Source: Microstegium vimineum (lineage: Eukaryota; Streptophyta; Magnoliopsida; Poales; Poaceae). Taken from it: 64,000 nt of DNA. The notes under the pieces were generated by a model, which saw only the letters and a list, made by a program, of their open reading frames with translations, had not been told where the DNA came from and did not search any database. A program made the translations under genes and the position numbers. Of this stretch, positions 12,026 through 23,112 are shown one piece after another (position 1 is the first letter of the stretch; each line of letters starts with the position of its first letter). The stretch spans positions 25,056,719 to 25,120,718 of the forward strand of contig CM039128.1 in the NCBI GenBank assembly GCA_022036555.1, given 5' to 3'.

Positions 12026-12452
12026 TTTCGGCGAATTTTTTCTCGAAAGCTTGGTGGACCACGACCTCAAGATGATGAAACCGACGGAATCCACGTTTTT
12101 CTTTGGATCATGGATCTGCATCATTGACAACGACAAAAAAATTCAAAGGCGACTCCGAGAAGAAGAAGGAGCGGATTGAGATCTTCAAGAACTGAATCAA
12201 GGAATTCAAAATCTAACAATTTCGGAACTAACCAGACTAGCAGACGAAGAAGGATACGAAACTGACTCGGAAAAGGAGACACTACCGCACGCCAACTCCG
12301 AGTCCAACACGACAAAAGTAAACACAAATCAAGTCGGAGTATACAAGCAGACTTCAGTTAGAAACAAAAACAACTCGAAAACCATCAAGAACTCGCGTTT
12401 ATATGGACTGCATAATTCGGCATATACTTATGGAATATTTCTTCGAAGGAAG

Positions 12453-14310
12453 ATGACAAGAAGCAAAACCCTGAAAGGTGCCCAAGAAGGGTTGGTCATG
12501 TCAACGACTCTAGAAGGATGCATTGTGCACTAGCCAAACCACCCCTCAAGGACACGAGGCCAGACTACTGAACTACCATTCCAGATGGGAAAGGAACTCA
12601 GACTACTCCAAGAGTTATCGTACAGAACCACAAAAAGAAGCCAAGGAGAAAGAAGAACTTGGAGAATGCATAGAGTATATATGGCAGAGTTGGAACCTTA
12701 TTTAGAACCACCACAAATACCCGATTTGAAATCATCAGATGAATCAGAAGGAGACATATCAGACGATGAAGGAGAGGACAATGAAACAAACGATCAAAAA
12801 GTCGCGAGGTTGAAAAAGAACAAGGCTAGAGCAGGAAGAAGAAATCAAGCCACTCAGAGAAGGCAAATCTGGAACAAGTATAAAGTCGAATTGACAGAAT
12901 ACAATAAAAAGAAAGCAGAAAGAGAATCTATGAAGAGCACAAAGAGAGAAAGAATTGAGGAATTAACAAAAGAACTGAACATCCTCACTAAAGAAGAAAG
13001 AATTACAGATGAGCAGATGAAAGGAGGAGACCCAAGCAAACAACCCGAAGACAATATACCTCAAGAAGGCCAAGGAGATAAGCAAGAAGAACAACCACCC
13101 AAGAAATCGATATTCCACAGACTAGGGAAGACATGAGTACCACAGCAATCAGAAAGACAAGAACAACACTTCGAACTGATAAGACAAAACAACCCAGATT
13201 GGGATCAACGCTACCCAGAAGAATATGGTGAATCTAAATATAGAGGGGACAGAGATTACTATAGAAGAGATGAGTCACTAGACTTCAACAGGATAGAACA
13301 ATACGACAGATTTCCATGCTTTGCAGAAAGGCTACAAACATTGAAGCTACCACACAAATTCAAACCGACGAATCACTCCAAGTATAACAGAAAAGTAGAA
13401 CCCAGGCAATGGATAAGAGTATATTCTCAATCCATAGAACTCGCAGGAGGAAACAACGACATCAAAGCACTATACTTTCCAATGGCACTCGAAGCTATGC
13501 CGTTACAATGGTTTGATAAGGTGAACCCAAGATCAATTAAATGTTGGGAAGATTTACAAGAAGCATTCTGCAACAACTTTGCAGGAATAATAACACACCC
13601 CATGATAGCGGCAGAATTAAAGAATGTAAAACAAAGAAGAGGAGAAACTCTAAAGGAATATTACAGAAGGTTTGGAGAACTCAGAGCTCAGATACGCGAC
13701 ATCACTGATAGAGAAGTAATAGAAACATTTGTGGATGGGATAGTTGCAAATTAGCAGTTCAAAGACTATTTCAATGAAAACCCGAGATCCAACGAAGACT
13801 TCAAGAGGGTTGTTGAGAAAATGATATCATTAGAGGAAAGAACCAGGCACAGGTTCGCCCGCGATTTTCAGGAAAATAAAGACCAGATTACAGGCCAAAT
13901 GACAAGAGACCAAGACAAGACAATATGATAGCAGCGACAGACAACAAAAGAAGATACAACGATAACAACAAAGGAGGGTACAACAACAATAACAACAATT
14001 ACAACAACAACAGGAACACGAATAACAGATATTCAAACAACAATTATCAGGGCAACAATTACATGAAGAGACCAGCAGAAAGAATAGAAGACCTACCCTG
14101 CTACATACATCCTAATTCAAGTCACAAGCTAATCGAATGTGACGTTTTCCAACGAAGATTCATAAAGAATGAAGACACACGATCAAACAACTCGGAGCAA
14201 AGAACAGATGAATCAGGGAAAGACACAAAGAAAGCAGAAGGGAATTATCAAGAACCCCAACGGCAAATAGCAGTAATCTTTTTAGGAGCATCATATACAA
14301 GAAACAAGAG
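12453..14310 (+). pseudogene. Element B gag, with three stops and one frameshift
   Basis: The ATG at 12,453 matches the start of gag in C (28,049). Features in order: a long charged helix rich in Lys/Glu (about 12,780-13,030), the retrotransposon gag domain (KALYFPMALEAMPLQWFDK, WEDLQEAFCNNF, YYRRFGELRA; about 13,460-13,700), an Asn/Tyr-rich tract (13,970-14,060) and a zinc-knuckle-like CYIHPNSSHKLIEC near 14,100. Stops: TAG 12,531 and TAG 13,752 where C has TGG, and TGA 13,134 where C has GGA. One base is lost near 13,880. The product would form the virus-like particle. Confidence 0.8.
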
Positions 14311-15075
14311 ACAGGAAAAGTTGGCACACAGAACCATCATGGCAGCAGAGCCAGCCACCCAAGATATCTGGATTGGTCAGAATACCCAATTCAGTTCACA
14401 AGAGAAGATCAATGGACAAGTGCAGCAAACGCTGGATATTACCCTCTAGTAATGGGACCAACAATAGCAGGAGTACTAGTTTCCAAAGAACTCATCGATG
14501 GAGGAGCATGACTAAACATAATCTTCATAGATACTCTAAGAAAGATGAATTTGGACTATGAAGGTATGATCACACCAACCAATATTCCTTTTTACGGAAT
14601 AGTACCCAGAAAAGCTTTCATACCTTTGGGACAAATCACCCTACCAGTCACCTTTGGGACACCCGGCAAGTATCGAACTGAGTTCATCAAATTCGAAGTA
14701 GCCGACTTCGAATCATGTTATCATGCAATCCTTGGAAGACCAGCACTCACAAGATATATGTCAATTCCTCACTACCCATATCTACTACTTAAGATGCCTA
14801 CAACAAAAGGTGTTCTTTCACTAAAAGGAGACCTAAACAGAGCATACGACTGCGACGTACAAGCTATACAAATATCAGAAAAACTGCAAGACTACAAGGA
14901 GAAAGAAGATATTGCGAGGAAAGTCGACAAAATAAACCCAAACGAAATCCAAATACCGGCAAAGAAGTCAAGCACCTTCACACCTCCTAAAGAAGCAGCC
15001 ACAAAGACAATCGACCTACTAACTGGAGATCCAGAGAAGACGGCGATAATCAGTGCAAACCTGGATCCTAAATAG
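14311..15075 (+). pseudogene. Element B aspartic protease and linker
   Basis: The frame carries YLDWSEYPIQFTREDQW, MGPTIAGVLVSKELIDGGA, NIIFIDTLRKM, PLGQITLPVTFG, CYHAILGRPALTRYMSIPHYPYLLLKMP and a GVLSLKGD strand. The catalytic Asp is in IDGGA, immediately followed by TGA at 14,509-14,511 where C has GGA. Gag and this region are in different frames, apparently from a base lost near 14,330. It ends in a TAG (15,073-15,075) that element C also has. Confidence 0.8.
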
Positions 15076-17096
15076 GAACTCGCGCTCACCAACTTTCTGA
15101 GGGATAACAAAGACATATTTGCATGGAAACCAGCAGATATGCCAGGAGTCCCAAAGGAGTTGGCTGAGCACAAAATCGATACAAACAAAGGATCAAGACC
15201 AGTAAAACAGAAGCTACGCAGATTTGCACTATACAAGAAAGCGGCAATCAAAAAGGAAATCACAAAACTTTTAGCAGTTCGATTCATTAGAGAGATAATT
15301 AACCCAGATTGGTTAGCTAACCCGGTACTCGCGGAGAAAAAGAACTCGAAGGAATGGCGTATGTGCGTAGATTACACAGATCTCAACAAACACTGCTCAA
15401 AGGACCCATATGGACCACCTAGAATTGATCAAGTCATAGACTCAACAGCTGGATCATCACTGCTATCATTTCTTGACTGCTACTCGGGATATCACCAAAT
15501 ATCATTAAGAGAAGAAGACCAAAGCAAGACATCCTTCATAACACCTTTCGGAGCATACTGCTACAAATCAATGCCTTTTGGACTAAAGAACGCGGGAGCA
15601 ACATATCAAAGAGCAATACAAATGTGCCTTGGGGATCAAATCGGAAGAAACGCCGAAGCCTACATTGATGACGTAGTAGTCAAAACAAAAGAACCAGAAT
15701 CACTGTTAGAAGACCTAGAAGAGACCTTCAAGAACTTAAAAGAGTGGAAGTGGAAACTCAATCCCACAAAGTGTGTCTTTGGCGTACCATCAGGACAACT
15801 ACTCGACTTTTTGGTCCGCAGTAGAGGATCGAGGCTAACACCAAACAAGTCAAGGCAATAATGGATATGAAGCCACCCAAAAAGGTCAAGGACATACAAA
15901 AACTGATAGGATGTATGGCAGCTCTCAACAGATTCATATCAAAATTGGGAGAAAAGGGACTACCCTTCTTCAAACTCCTGAAGAGAAAAGAAAACTTTGA
16001 ATGGACAGAGGAAGCAAGTCAAGCTTTTATCAAATTGAACGAATACTTATCATCATCTCCAGTAATGACACCTCCAAGAAATAAGGAGGATATGATGCTA
16101 TACATTACCGCAACAAAAAATGTAGTAACTGCAGCAATCATTGTGGAAACAGAAGAACTCAGACACGTCTACAAAGTACAGAGACCAATATACTACATCA
16201 GCGAAGTACTCACAGAATCAAAAGTCAGATACCCACACGTACAGAAACTACTATACGCAGTACTTATATCATCAAGAAAGTTGAGGCATTATTTTCATGA
16301 ACACAAAGTAACAGTAGCAACCAACTTTCCGCTACAAGACATACTCAGAAACAAAGATGCTACAGGCAGAATATCAAAATGGGTCGTAGAACTTGGATCC
16401 CTGAATATGGACTTCAAACCAAGAATAGAAATCAAGTCACAAATATTACCCGACTTCATTGCAGAATCGACAGAAATTGCACAAAAAGAACCTGAGCCAA
16501 TACGAGATCATTGGAAGATGTACTTCGATGGATCACTAAAACTTGGAGGAGCAGGGGCAGGCGTATTACTAATGTCCCCAGAAGGAAGACAACTAAAATA
16601 CTTATTATAGATATTATGGCGAGCAACAAATAACGAAGCGGAATATGAAGCACTCATACATGGCTTAAGAGTAGCAACTACACTCGGAATCAAGAGAATT
16701 CTAGCTTACGGAGATTCAGCAGTAGTGATCAACCAAGTAAACAAAGAGTGGGACTGCACAAAAAACAACATGGATGCGTACTGTGCAGAAGTACGGAAAC
16801 TTGAGAAGAATTTTGAAGGACATGAAATTCACCACATCTTAAGAGATTCAAACGTAGCAGCAGATATCTTATCCAAATTAGGGTCAGATAGAGCAAAGGT
16901 ACCACCTAGAGTATTTGTGGAAGAACTCACAAAGCCATCAATCCAAGAAACTTATAAACCAAAAGAAGACCCAATGAATATAGACGAAGCAAAAGAACCC
17001 GACAACTCAAGACAGCCGATTGGAGACAACCATACATTGATCATAATAGTGAAAGCAAACTACCTAGAGATAAGGCAGAAGCAACAAGGATTATAA
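15076..17096 (+). pseudogene. Element B reverse transcriptase and RNase H
   Basis: RT blocks: PVKQKLRRF, KEWRMCVDYTDLNKHC, DPYGPPRID, FLDCYSGYHQI, MPFGLKNAGATYQRA, the catalytic YIDD at about 15,661, NPTKCVFGVPSGQLL. One base is lost near 15,826 (compare C's intact GIEASTKQV), after which frame 3 continues through the connection domain to RNase H (MYFDGSLKLGGAGAG about 16,520; NNEAEYEALIHGL; YGDSAVVINQ). TAG at 16,608-16,610 is shared with element C. Near 17,015 about 16-17 bases present in C are missing, which ends the frame at 17,096. Confidence 0.86.
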
Positions 17097-18258
17097 GGAA
17101 AAGCAAAGCCTACATCCTCGGAAAAGATAAATTATACAAAAGAGCAGCGTCCTCTAGAATATTATTGACATGCGTATATACACAAGAAGGAAAAGAGATA
17201 TTGGAAGAAATCCACTCGGGATGCTGCGGAAATCATGCAGCATCTAGGACACTAATCGGCAAAGCATTTAGAAGCGGGTTTTATTGGCCAACAGCACTCA
17301 AGGATGCAGAACAATTAGTTAAAACATGCAAGAATTGCCAGATGTTTGCAAGACAATCACATGTTCCATCACATAACTTAATCTGCATACCACCAGCCTG
17401 GTCCTTCTCATGTTGGGGGCTAGATCAAGTCGGACCTCTTAAAAAGGCAAAGGGAGGATTCGAGTACATATTCGTGGCAGTAGACAAATTCACCAAATGG
17501 ATTGAATACAAACTACTAGTCAAATACAGCGCAGAAAAAGCGATAGAGTTCATACAAGAAATCATGCACAGATTTGGGATGCCAAACAGAATAATCATAG
17601 ACCTTGGATCACCCTTTATAGCAAAGGAATTCCAATATTGGGCAAGAGATTGTGGAATAGAAATAGACTATGCATCGGTAGCTCACCCTAAGCAAATGGA
17701 CAGGTGGAAAGAGCCAATGGGCTATTATTACAAGGCCTAAAACCAAGACTATATGAAGACCTAAAAGATTATGGGGGTAAATGGATAGAAGAACTACCAA
17801 AAGTGGTATGGGGTTTAATAACTCAAATCAGCAGAGCAACAGGATATTCACCTTTCTTCTTGGTATACGGATCAGAAGTTGTACTACCAATCGACCTAAT
17901 ATGGCAATCACCAAGAATTGAGCAATATGTTGAAGGAGAAGCTGAAGAAACAAGACGACTAGAGATTGACTCAATCGAAAAAATAAGAGATAGTTCAGTA
18001 ATACAAAATGCAAGATATTTACAAGGCTTGCGAAGACACTATGACAGAAATATGCACCCAAGAACGTTAAAACCAGGAGATCTGGTACTACGACTAATCT
18101 AGAAAAAAGATGGAAGACACAAACTACTAAGCCCATGGGAGGGTCCTTTTATCATTAAGACAGCAATACAGCCTGGAACTTATGAGCTAATGACAGAGGA
18201 AGGAATTCAACTAAGCAACACTTGGCATATTAGCCAACTCAAGAAATTCTACAACTAA
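17097..18258 (+). pseudogene. Element B integrase, frameshifted
   Basis: Zinc finger HSGCCGNHAASRT with CKNCQMF (17,210-17,345), catalytic Asp in WGLDQVGPL (about 17,415) and Asp in IIIDLGSPF where TDxG is usual. A single-base change around 17,690 (PKQMDRWK instead of an ANGQVERANG type sequence) shifts the frame just before the catalytic Glu; the Glu is present in the next frame (ERANGLLLQGLK). TAG at 18,100-18,102 replaces Gln in a LIQKKDG-like context. The last codons (LSNTWHISQLKKFYN) end in TAA at 18,256-18,258. Confidence 0.84.
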
Positions 18259-18299
18259 AAGCACAAGATACAAGACATTAAGAACAAACCGACAGTTGC

Positions 18300-19470
18300 A
18301 CAATGAGAAGCACTGTCTAGAGTTAGGTTGTTTCGTGAGGCAACCTAACGAACCGATTGCTTTGCACCATGAGCGACACAGTCTGGTCCATATATATATA
18401 TATAATTATTGGCTTTGCACAAAGAGAGGCACTGCCCAGAGTTAGTTGTTTCGTGAGGCAACTTGACTAAACCGACTGCTTTGCACCATGAGCGGCACAG
18501 TCTGGTTCTTATATCTAAAAATTTTCCGGCTTTTGCACAAAGAGAGGCACTGCCTGGAGTCAGTTGTTTCGTGAGGCAACTTGACTAAACCGACTGCTTT
18601 GCACCATGAGCGGCACAGTCTGGTTCTTATATCTAAAAATTTACCGGCTTTGCACAATGAGAGGCACTGCCCGGAGCCAGTTGTTTCGTGAGGCAACTTG
18701 ACTAAACCGACTGCTTTGCACCATGAGCGGCACAGTCTGGTTCTTATATCTAAAAATTTATCGGCTTTTGCACAAAGAGAGGCACTGCCCGGAGTCAGTT
18801 GTTTCGTGAGGCAACTCAACTAAACCGACTGCTTTGCATCATGAACGGCACAGTCTGGTTCTTATATCTAAAAATTTACCGGCTTTGCACAATGAGAGGC
18901 ACTGCCCGGAGTCAATTGTTTCGTGAGGCAACTTGACTAACCGACTGCTTTGCACCATGAGCGGCATAGTCTGGTTCTTATATCTGAAAATTACCGGCTT
19001 TGTACAATGAGAGGCACTGCCCGGAGTCAGTTGTTTCATGAGGCAACTTGACTAACCGACTGCTTTGCACCATGAACGGCACAGTCTGGTTCATATATCT
19101 AAAATTTACCGGCTTTGTACAATGAGAGGCATTGCCCGGAGTCAGTTGTTTCGTGAGGCAACTTGACTAATCGACTGCTTTGCACCATGAGTGGCACAGT
19201 CTAATTCATATATAAAGTCTTCCGTTTCGTGAGATCGCATGACTAGCTGACAGCTTTGCACCATGAGCGACACTGTACAGCATTTATTAAGACAATTATT
19301 TCATGAAGCAACTCGACAAACTGACTGCTTTGCACTGTAAGCAGCACAGTCTGTTATATATACAAAGTCTACAAGCGAGCGGATAAACTGACAAACCGAC
19401 TGTTTTGCACCATGAGCGGCACAGTCTGGTACTTATATCTACAAGTCTACCGTTTCGAGAGACGGCATAA
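18300..19470. repeat. Tandem array of 115-118 bp units in element B 3' region
   Basis: About ten units, each built of two related halves: one with GCACAATGAGAGGCACTGCC then TTGTTTCGTGAGGCAACTTG, the other with GCTTTGCACCATGAGCGGCACAGTC then TTATATCTAAAAATTT. The CACCATG landmark recurs at about 18,484, 18,602, 18,719, 18,838, 18,953, 19,068 and 19,183, then at shorter spacing (about 76 bp) to 19,405 where units decay. 3' UTR arrays are known in Tat-lineage elements such as Ogre and can seed satellite DNA. Confidence 0.85.
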
Positions 19471-19942
19471 CATCAATCACTCATAAAAAGTGACACAACA
19501 AGTGCTTAAAGAGAAAAAAGAATTCCGCACAAAAAGAATGCAAGCCAAGTATCATTACATCAAAGAGCAAAATATCAACAAAAAGAACTACTCGTCAAGA
19601 ACTACTCAAAACTACTCGGAGGTCTTTTACAATACAAAGCCTAAACTAAGAGGCACATATCATTCTACGGGCAATATTATCAATATAATCATCAAGGCTG
19701 GAAGGCCAAGAAAAACTCGGGATTTACAGAAACATTTTCAAAGCCTGTCACAGAGGCTCACAGGTTAAGACAGCAGTCAAAAGAACTCGGCAAAGGACTG
19801 GAAAACAAGATATTCTTCAGAAAGCAAAATTGAACAATATTAGCAAAAAGGGATAAAAGCATCATAATATTAGGATCAAACCTAACAAATATATCATCAA
19901 AAGTATATTACAAAACCACCATCAAGGGACCGACAAATGTTA
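19471..19942 (-). other. 3' flank/UTR of element B antisense gene
   Basis: An A-rich stretch between the tandem array and the stop codon of the antisense gene. No coding signal was recognised on either strand. Confidence 0.4.
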
Positions 19943-22474
19943 TTAAGGAGGAGACGGCAGTACATTAAGCTGGCTAAGTATTTGGTGACAAAGCTCCTTA
20001 ACCTCGGGCTTTGATTGTTCCCACCTCGTCAAGAGATCGACGTCCATTGGATCTTCGAGAATTCGGTCCAAAGGCACATCAGGAGCAAGGGCTCGAACAA
20101 AAGAAACAACATTGTTTATACACCGCTCAAAGCCGTTTTCAACAAACTTTTTAAACCAAAGGGGTAACGCGGGAATCAAGGTTTTCAGACCTTCTTTAGC
20201 ATCTTCTTGAAGACAAACAGCAGATACGACAAGTTTCATAGCAGCATACAAAATTTTATATCGCTCATGAACCTCCGAGAGCTGAGTCTTCAAAACCCCC
20301 TCAGATTTTAAGAACTGAAAAGGGCAAAAGAAATCAAAAAGACTACAAGAAAAACAACAAGAAAAGCAGAAAACAATAAGTAGTCGACTTACAGCTGCAG
20401 TTTTCTCCTCTGAATTTGCAAGACGAAGAGACAAATCTTGTTTCTCCTCATTCCAAGCAATAGAAGCTTGATCAGCAGCTACAAATATATCAAGAACATC
20501 AGATATCAAGAAAAGAAAATTCACAACAGAAGAAAAAGAAGATAGTTACTGGAAATCTTGTCTTCCAAGTCAGAAACAGCAACTACTCGGAGAGCCTTTT
20601 CTTGCTCCAAAGTAGCATGAGTCTGAGACAACTCAAGGTGAACCATGTCTAGCTCAGCTTGAAGAGTAACAGCCGACTGAGTTTCCGAGGAAGAGGCAGT
20701 CAACTCCCGACAGACATCCTGAAAGAAACATGAATCAAAATAAAGCAAACAAGACCAAAAGAGAGAGACAAGAATAAAATACCTTCAATTCAGTTCCAAA
20801 GGACAAGGATAGATCCATCCAAGAAGAAACAAGTTTTTGAACCCGTTCGACTCGGCTAAGCTGAACCTCCGACCCTTGAATAAGCAAAGGCTGGGCTGAG
20901 GAAGAAGTCGGAGTTATGGCTTGGTGGCTCAACTCAGGCACCTCAAGAAGAGGCACACCTTTGGGAGGATGTGCACCAACAAATTGGGAAGTACCAGCAA
21001 CCTTGGAAGCATCAGGAATACAATGTCCTGCAAGAAATAAAACAAGAAGAGTTAAAATAAAAACAAGAAGCAAGAACCTTCATCAAAAGCAAAAAGCCTT
21101 ACCATCATGAGAAAAATCAGGAGCTTCAGAAGAAAGCCTAAAAGTTTCAAAAGCAAAGAAAATCAGGCAAAGATAAGATAAAAAGTACAAAAATCACATA
21201 GCAAAGGTAACGTACTTGGCCGACTTGCTAAAGGTAGCAGCGACAGAAGCAAAAGAAAGATCAGGGATATCAAAAGTGAAATCTTCATCAAACAATGAAG
21301 AAGAAGGTATTGGAACAGCCGAGGGAATAGTAGCAGCGTCAACAGAAGATGGGTCGGCAGATGATCTACGACTGAACAAAAACTAGCAATAAGAATAAGA
21401 TCTCTGAACAAAAAACAAAGACGTCAAGAAAAACAACTCACGGAGGATGGGTAAGAGAAGGGTCATCATCCGAGTACTCCTCATTCAGAAGGAAAGACTG
21501 ACAGTCTGAAAAAGAGCAAAGCAGAAGAATAAAAAAGAATTGCATGCAAAACAACTCGGATAACAAATACAAATGCTCACCTACAATAATGTTACTTGTG
21601 AGGGTACGTGGCTGAGAAGAGCGACGGCGAGTAGTAGGAGGGAGCTGGACAGGCTAAGCAGAAGATTCAGCTTTCCTTTTCCTAGAAACAAGTAAGACTT
21701 GAGCAATCTGAGGATCTGGGGTATAAGGCACGTACCCATCAGTAATACAAAATCCAGGGATAAACCTGGAGGAAGAAGTCGAAGCCACAGTGACTTCAGC
21801 AGTACGCTCCCCAGGAACAATGGGATCCGGCCCAAAAGGCAAGTTCAGCCTAAAACAATGACCATGATCCTAAAACACAAAAGAAGCCATCCACAAACAA
21901 GAATTCAGGGAAAAAGAAATTAGAACAAGACAAATAGAGTACTAACCGGAGGAGGTGGATTTCTAGCATGATACTCAGAAATCTGGGGAGGCATAACAGA
22001 CACACCACTCAAAACCCGTCCCAAACGATCAAACAAGTCATCTTCAGATAACTCAGATTCAGTGATGATCCGAGAAGGATCAGAAGGACCAGTGTACTCA
22101 AAACCAAGATTCTCCCTCTGCATGAGAGGTTGAATTCGGCGGCGATAGTAACTAGCATCCAGTCCATTGCCAGTCAACCCGGAATGTTTTAAGTAACTAA
22201 TTCGGATCAACAGAGGCTTAATAGCCGAGGACTCAAAAGAAGATAAAGCATCATTCCAAGAAGAAAGAGGAGTCGGAAGAGCAACAAGGTCAGAAGAGAA
22301 GTAGGCATCGGGCTTTGGAATATAGAACCACTTTTCCACCCAATCCTTCAGATTCATAGAGGGTGAAAGCAAAGTCAGTGGCCTTCATACCCTGACGAAA
22401 CTGAACAGCGCAGCATCCAAAACGGCTGGGTTTGCCCTCGTGAAATCAAACACGAAAGAAATGGCGGAAAATAA
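19943..22474 (-). pseudogene. Element B antisense cargo gene, 9 exons visible, 5' truncated
   Basis: Complement exons: 22474-21947 (truncated), 21869-21581, 21505-21442, 21371-21216, 21137-21103, 21027-20783, 20718-20550, 20478-20393, 20314-19943; all introns are GT-AG and 64-78 bp. Phases add up to one frame from exon 2 to the TAA at 19,943-19,945. Exon 1 retains the end of the PF04195-like domain but has a 2-bp loss near 22,360. Later exons give an acidic SFLLNEEYSDDDPS segment, a Ser-rich linker, a coiled coil (LQAELDMVHLELSQTHATLE) and a C-terminal helical region ending LSQLNVLPSPP. Function unknown. It runs opposite to element B's pol. Confidence 0.8.
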
Positions 22475-23112
22475 TGTCTTCGCAAGCCTTGTAAATATCT
22501 TGCATTTTGTATTACTGAACTATCTCTTATTTCTTCGATTGAGTCGATCTCTAGTCGTCTTGTTTCTTCAGCTTCTCCTTCATCATATTGCTCAATTCTT
22601 GGTGATTGTCATATTAGGTCAATTGGTAATACAGCTTCTGATCCGTATACCAAGAAGAAAGGTGGATATCTTATTGCTCTACTGATTTGAGTTCTTAGAC
22701 TCCATACTGCCATTGGTAATTCCTCTATCCATTTACCTCCATAGTCTTTTAGGTCTTCATATAGTCTTGGTTTTAGGCCTTGTAATAATAGCCCATTGGC
22801 TCTTTCAACTTGTCCGTTTGCTTAGGGGTGAGCTACCGATGCATAGTCTATTTCTATTCCACAATCTCTTGCCCAATATTGGAATTCCTTTGCTGTAAAC
22901 GGTGATCCAAGATCCGTGATTATCCTGTTGGGCATCCCAAATTTGTGCATGATTTCTTGTATGAACTCTGTTGCCTTTTCTACACTATATTTGACTACTG
23001 GTTTGTATTCAATCCATTTGGTGAACTTATCTACTGCCACGAATATGTACTTGAATCCTCCTTTTGCTTTTTTGAGAGGTCCGACTTGATCTAGCCCCCA
23101 ACATGAGAAGGG
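22475..23112 (-). pseudogene. Element C integrase core, truncated
   Basis: It covers the catalytic core (KKAKGGFEYI, AVDKFTKWIEY, IITDLGSPFTAKEF with the second Asp, then ANGQVERANGLL with the Glu) and the following region to QNARYLQGLRRHY, where homology to B stops abruptly at 22,475. TAA at 22,822-22,824 lies between HP and ANGQVE, and another stop follows in the LPIDLI region. The zinc-finger half is in the next entry. Confidence 0.8.

Larger units (their letters stand above)
11548..22474 (+). mobile_element. Ty3/gypsy element B, 3'-truncated, nested in element C
   Basis: Order: 5' LTR, primer-binding site, gag, protease, RT-RNase H, integrase, tandem-repeat array, then a multi-exon gene on the opposite strand. 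This layout fits Tat-lineage elements, which are known to carry extra, sometimes antisense, ORFs between integrase and 3' LTR. Sequence and LTR are close to element C (22,475-28,960, opposite strand). The 3' LTR and the first part of the antisense gene are missing; the copy ends at a junction with C's integrase near 22,475. Confidence 0.85.

Noticed and set aside
18442..19039. Long repetitive open frames on the - strand across the tandem array
   Set aside because: They arise because the repeat unit lacks a stop in one frame; the product is a repeat of the array with no domain.
18300..19470. Regularly spaced repeats resembling a CRISPR array
   Set aside because: Units are 115-118 bp of continuous homology with no unique spacers, in a plant retrotransposon 3' region.
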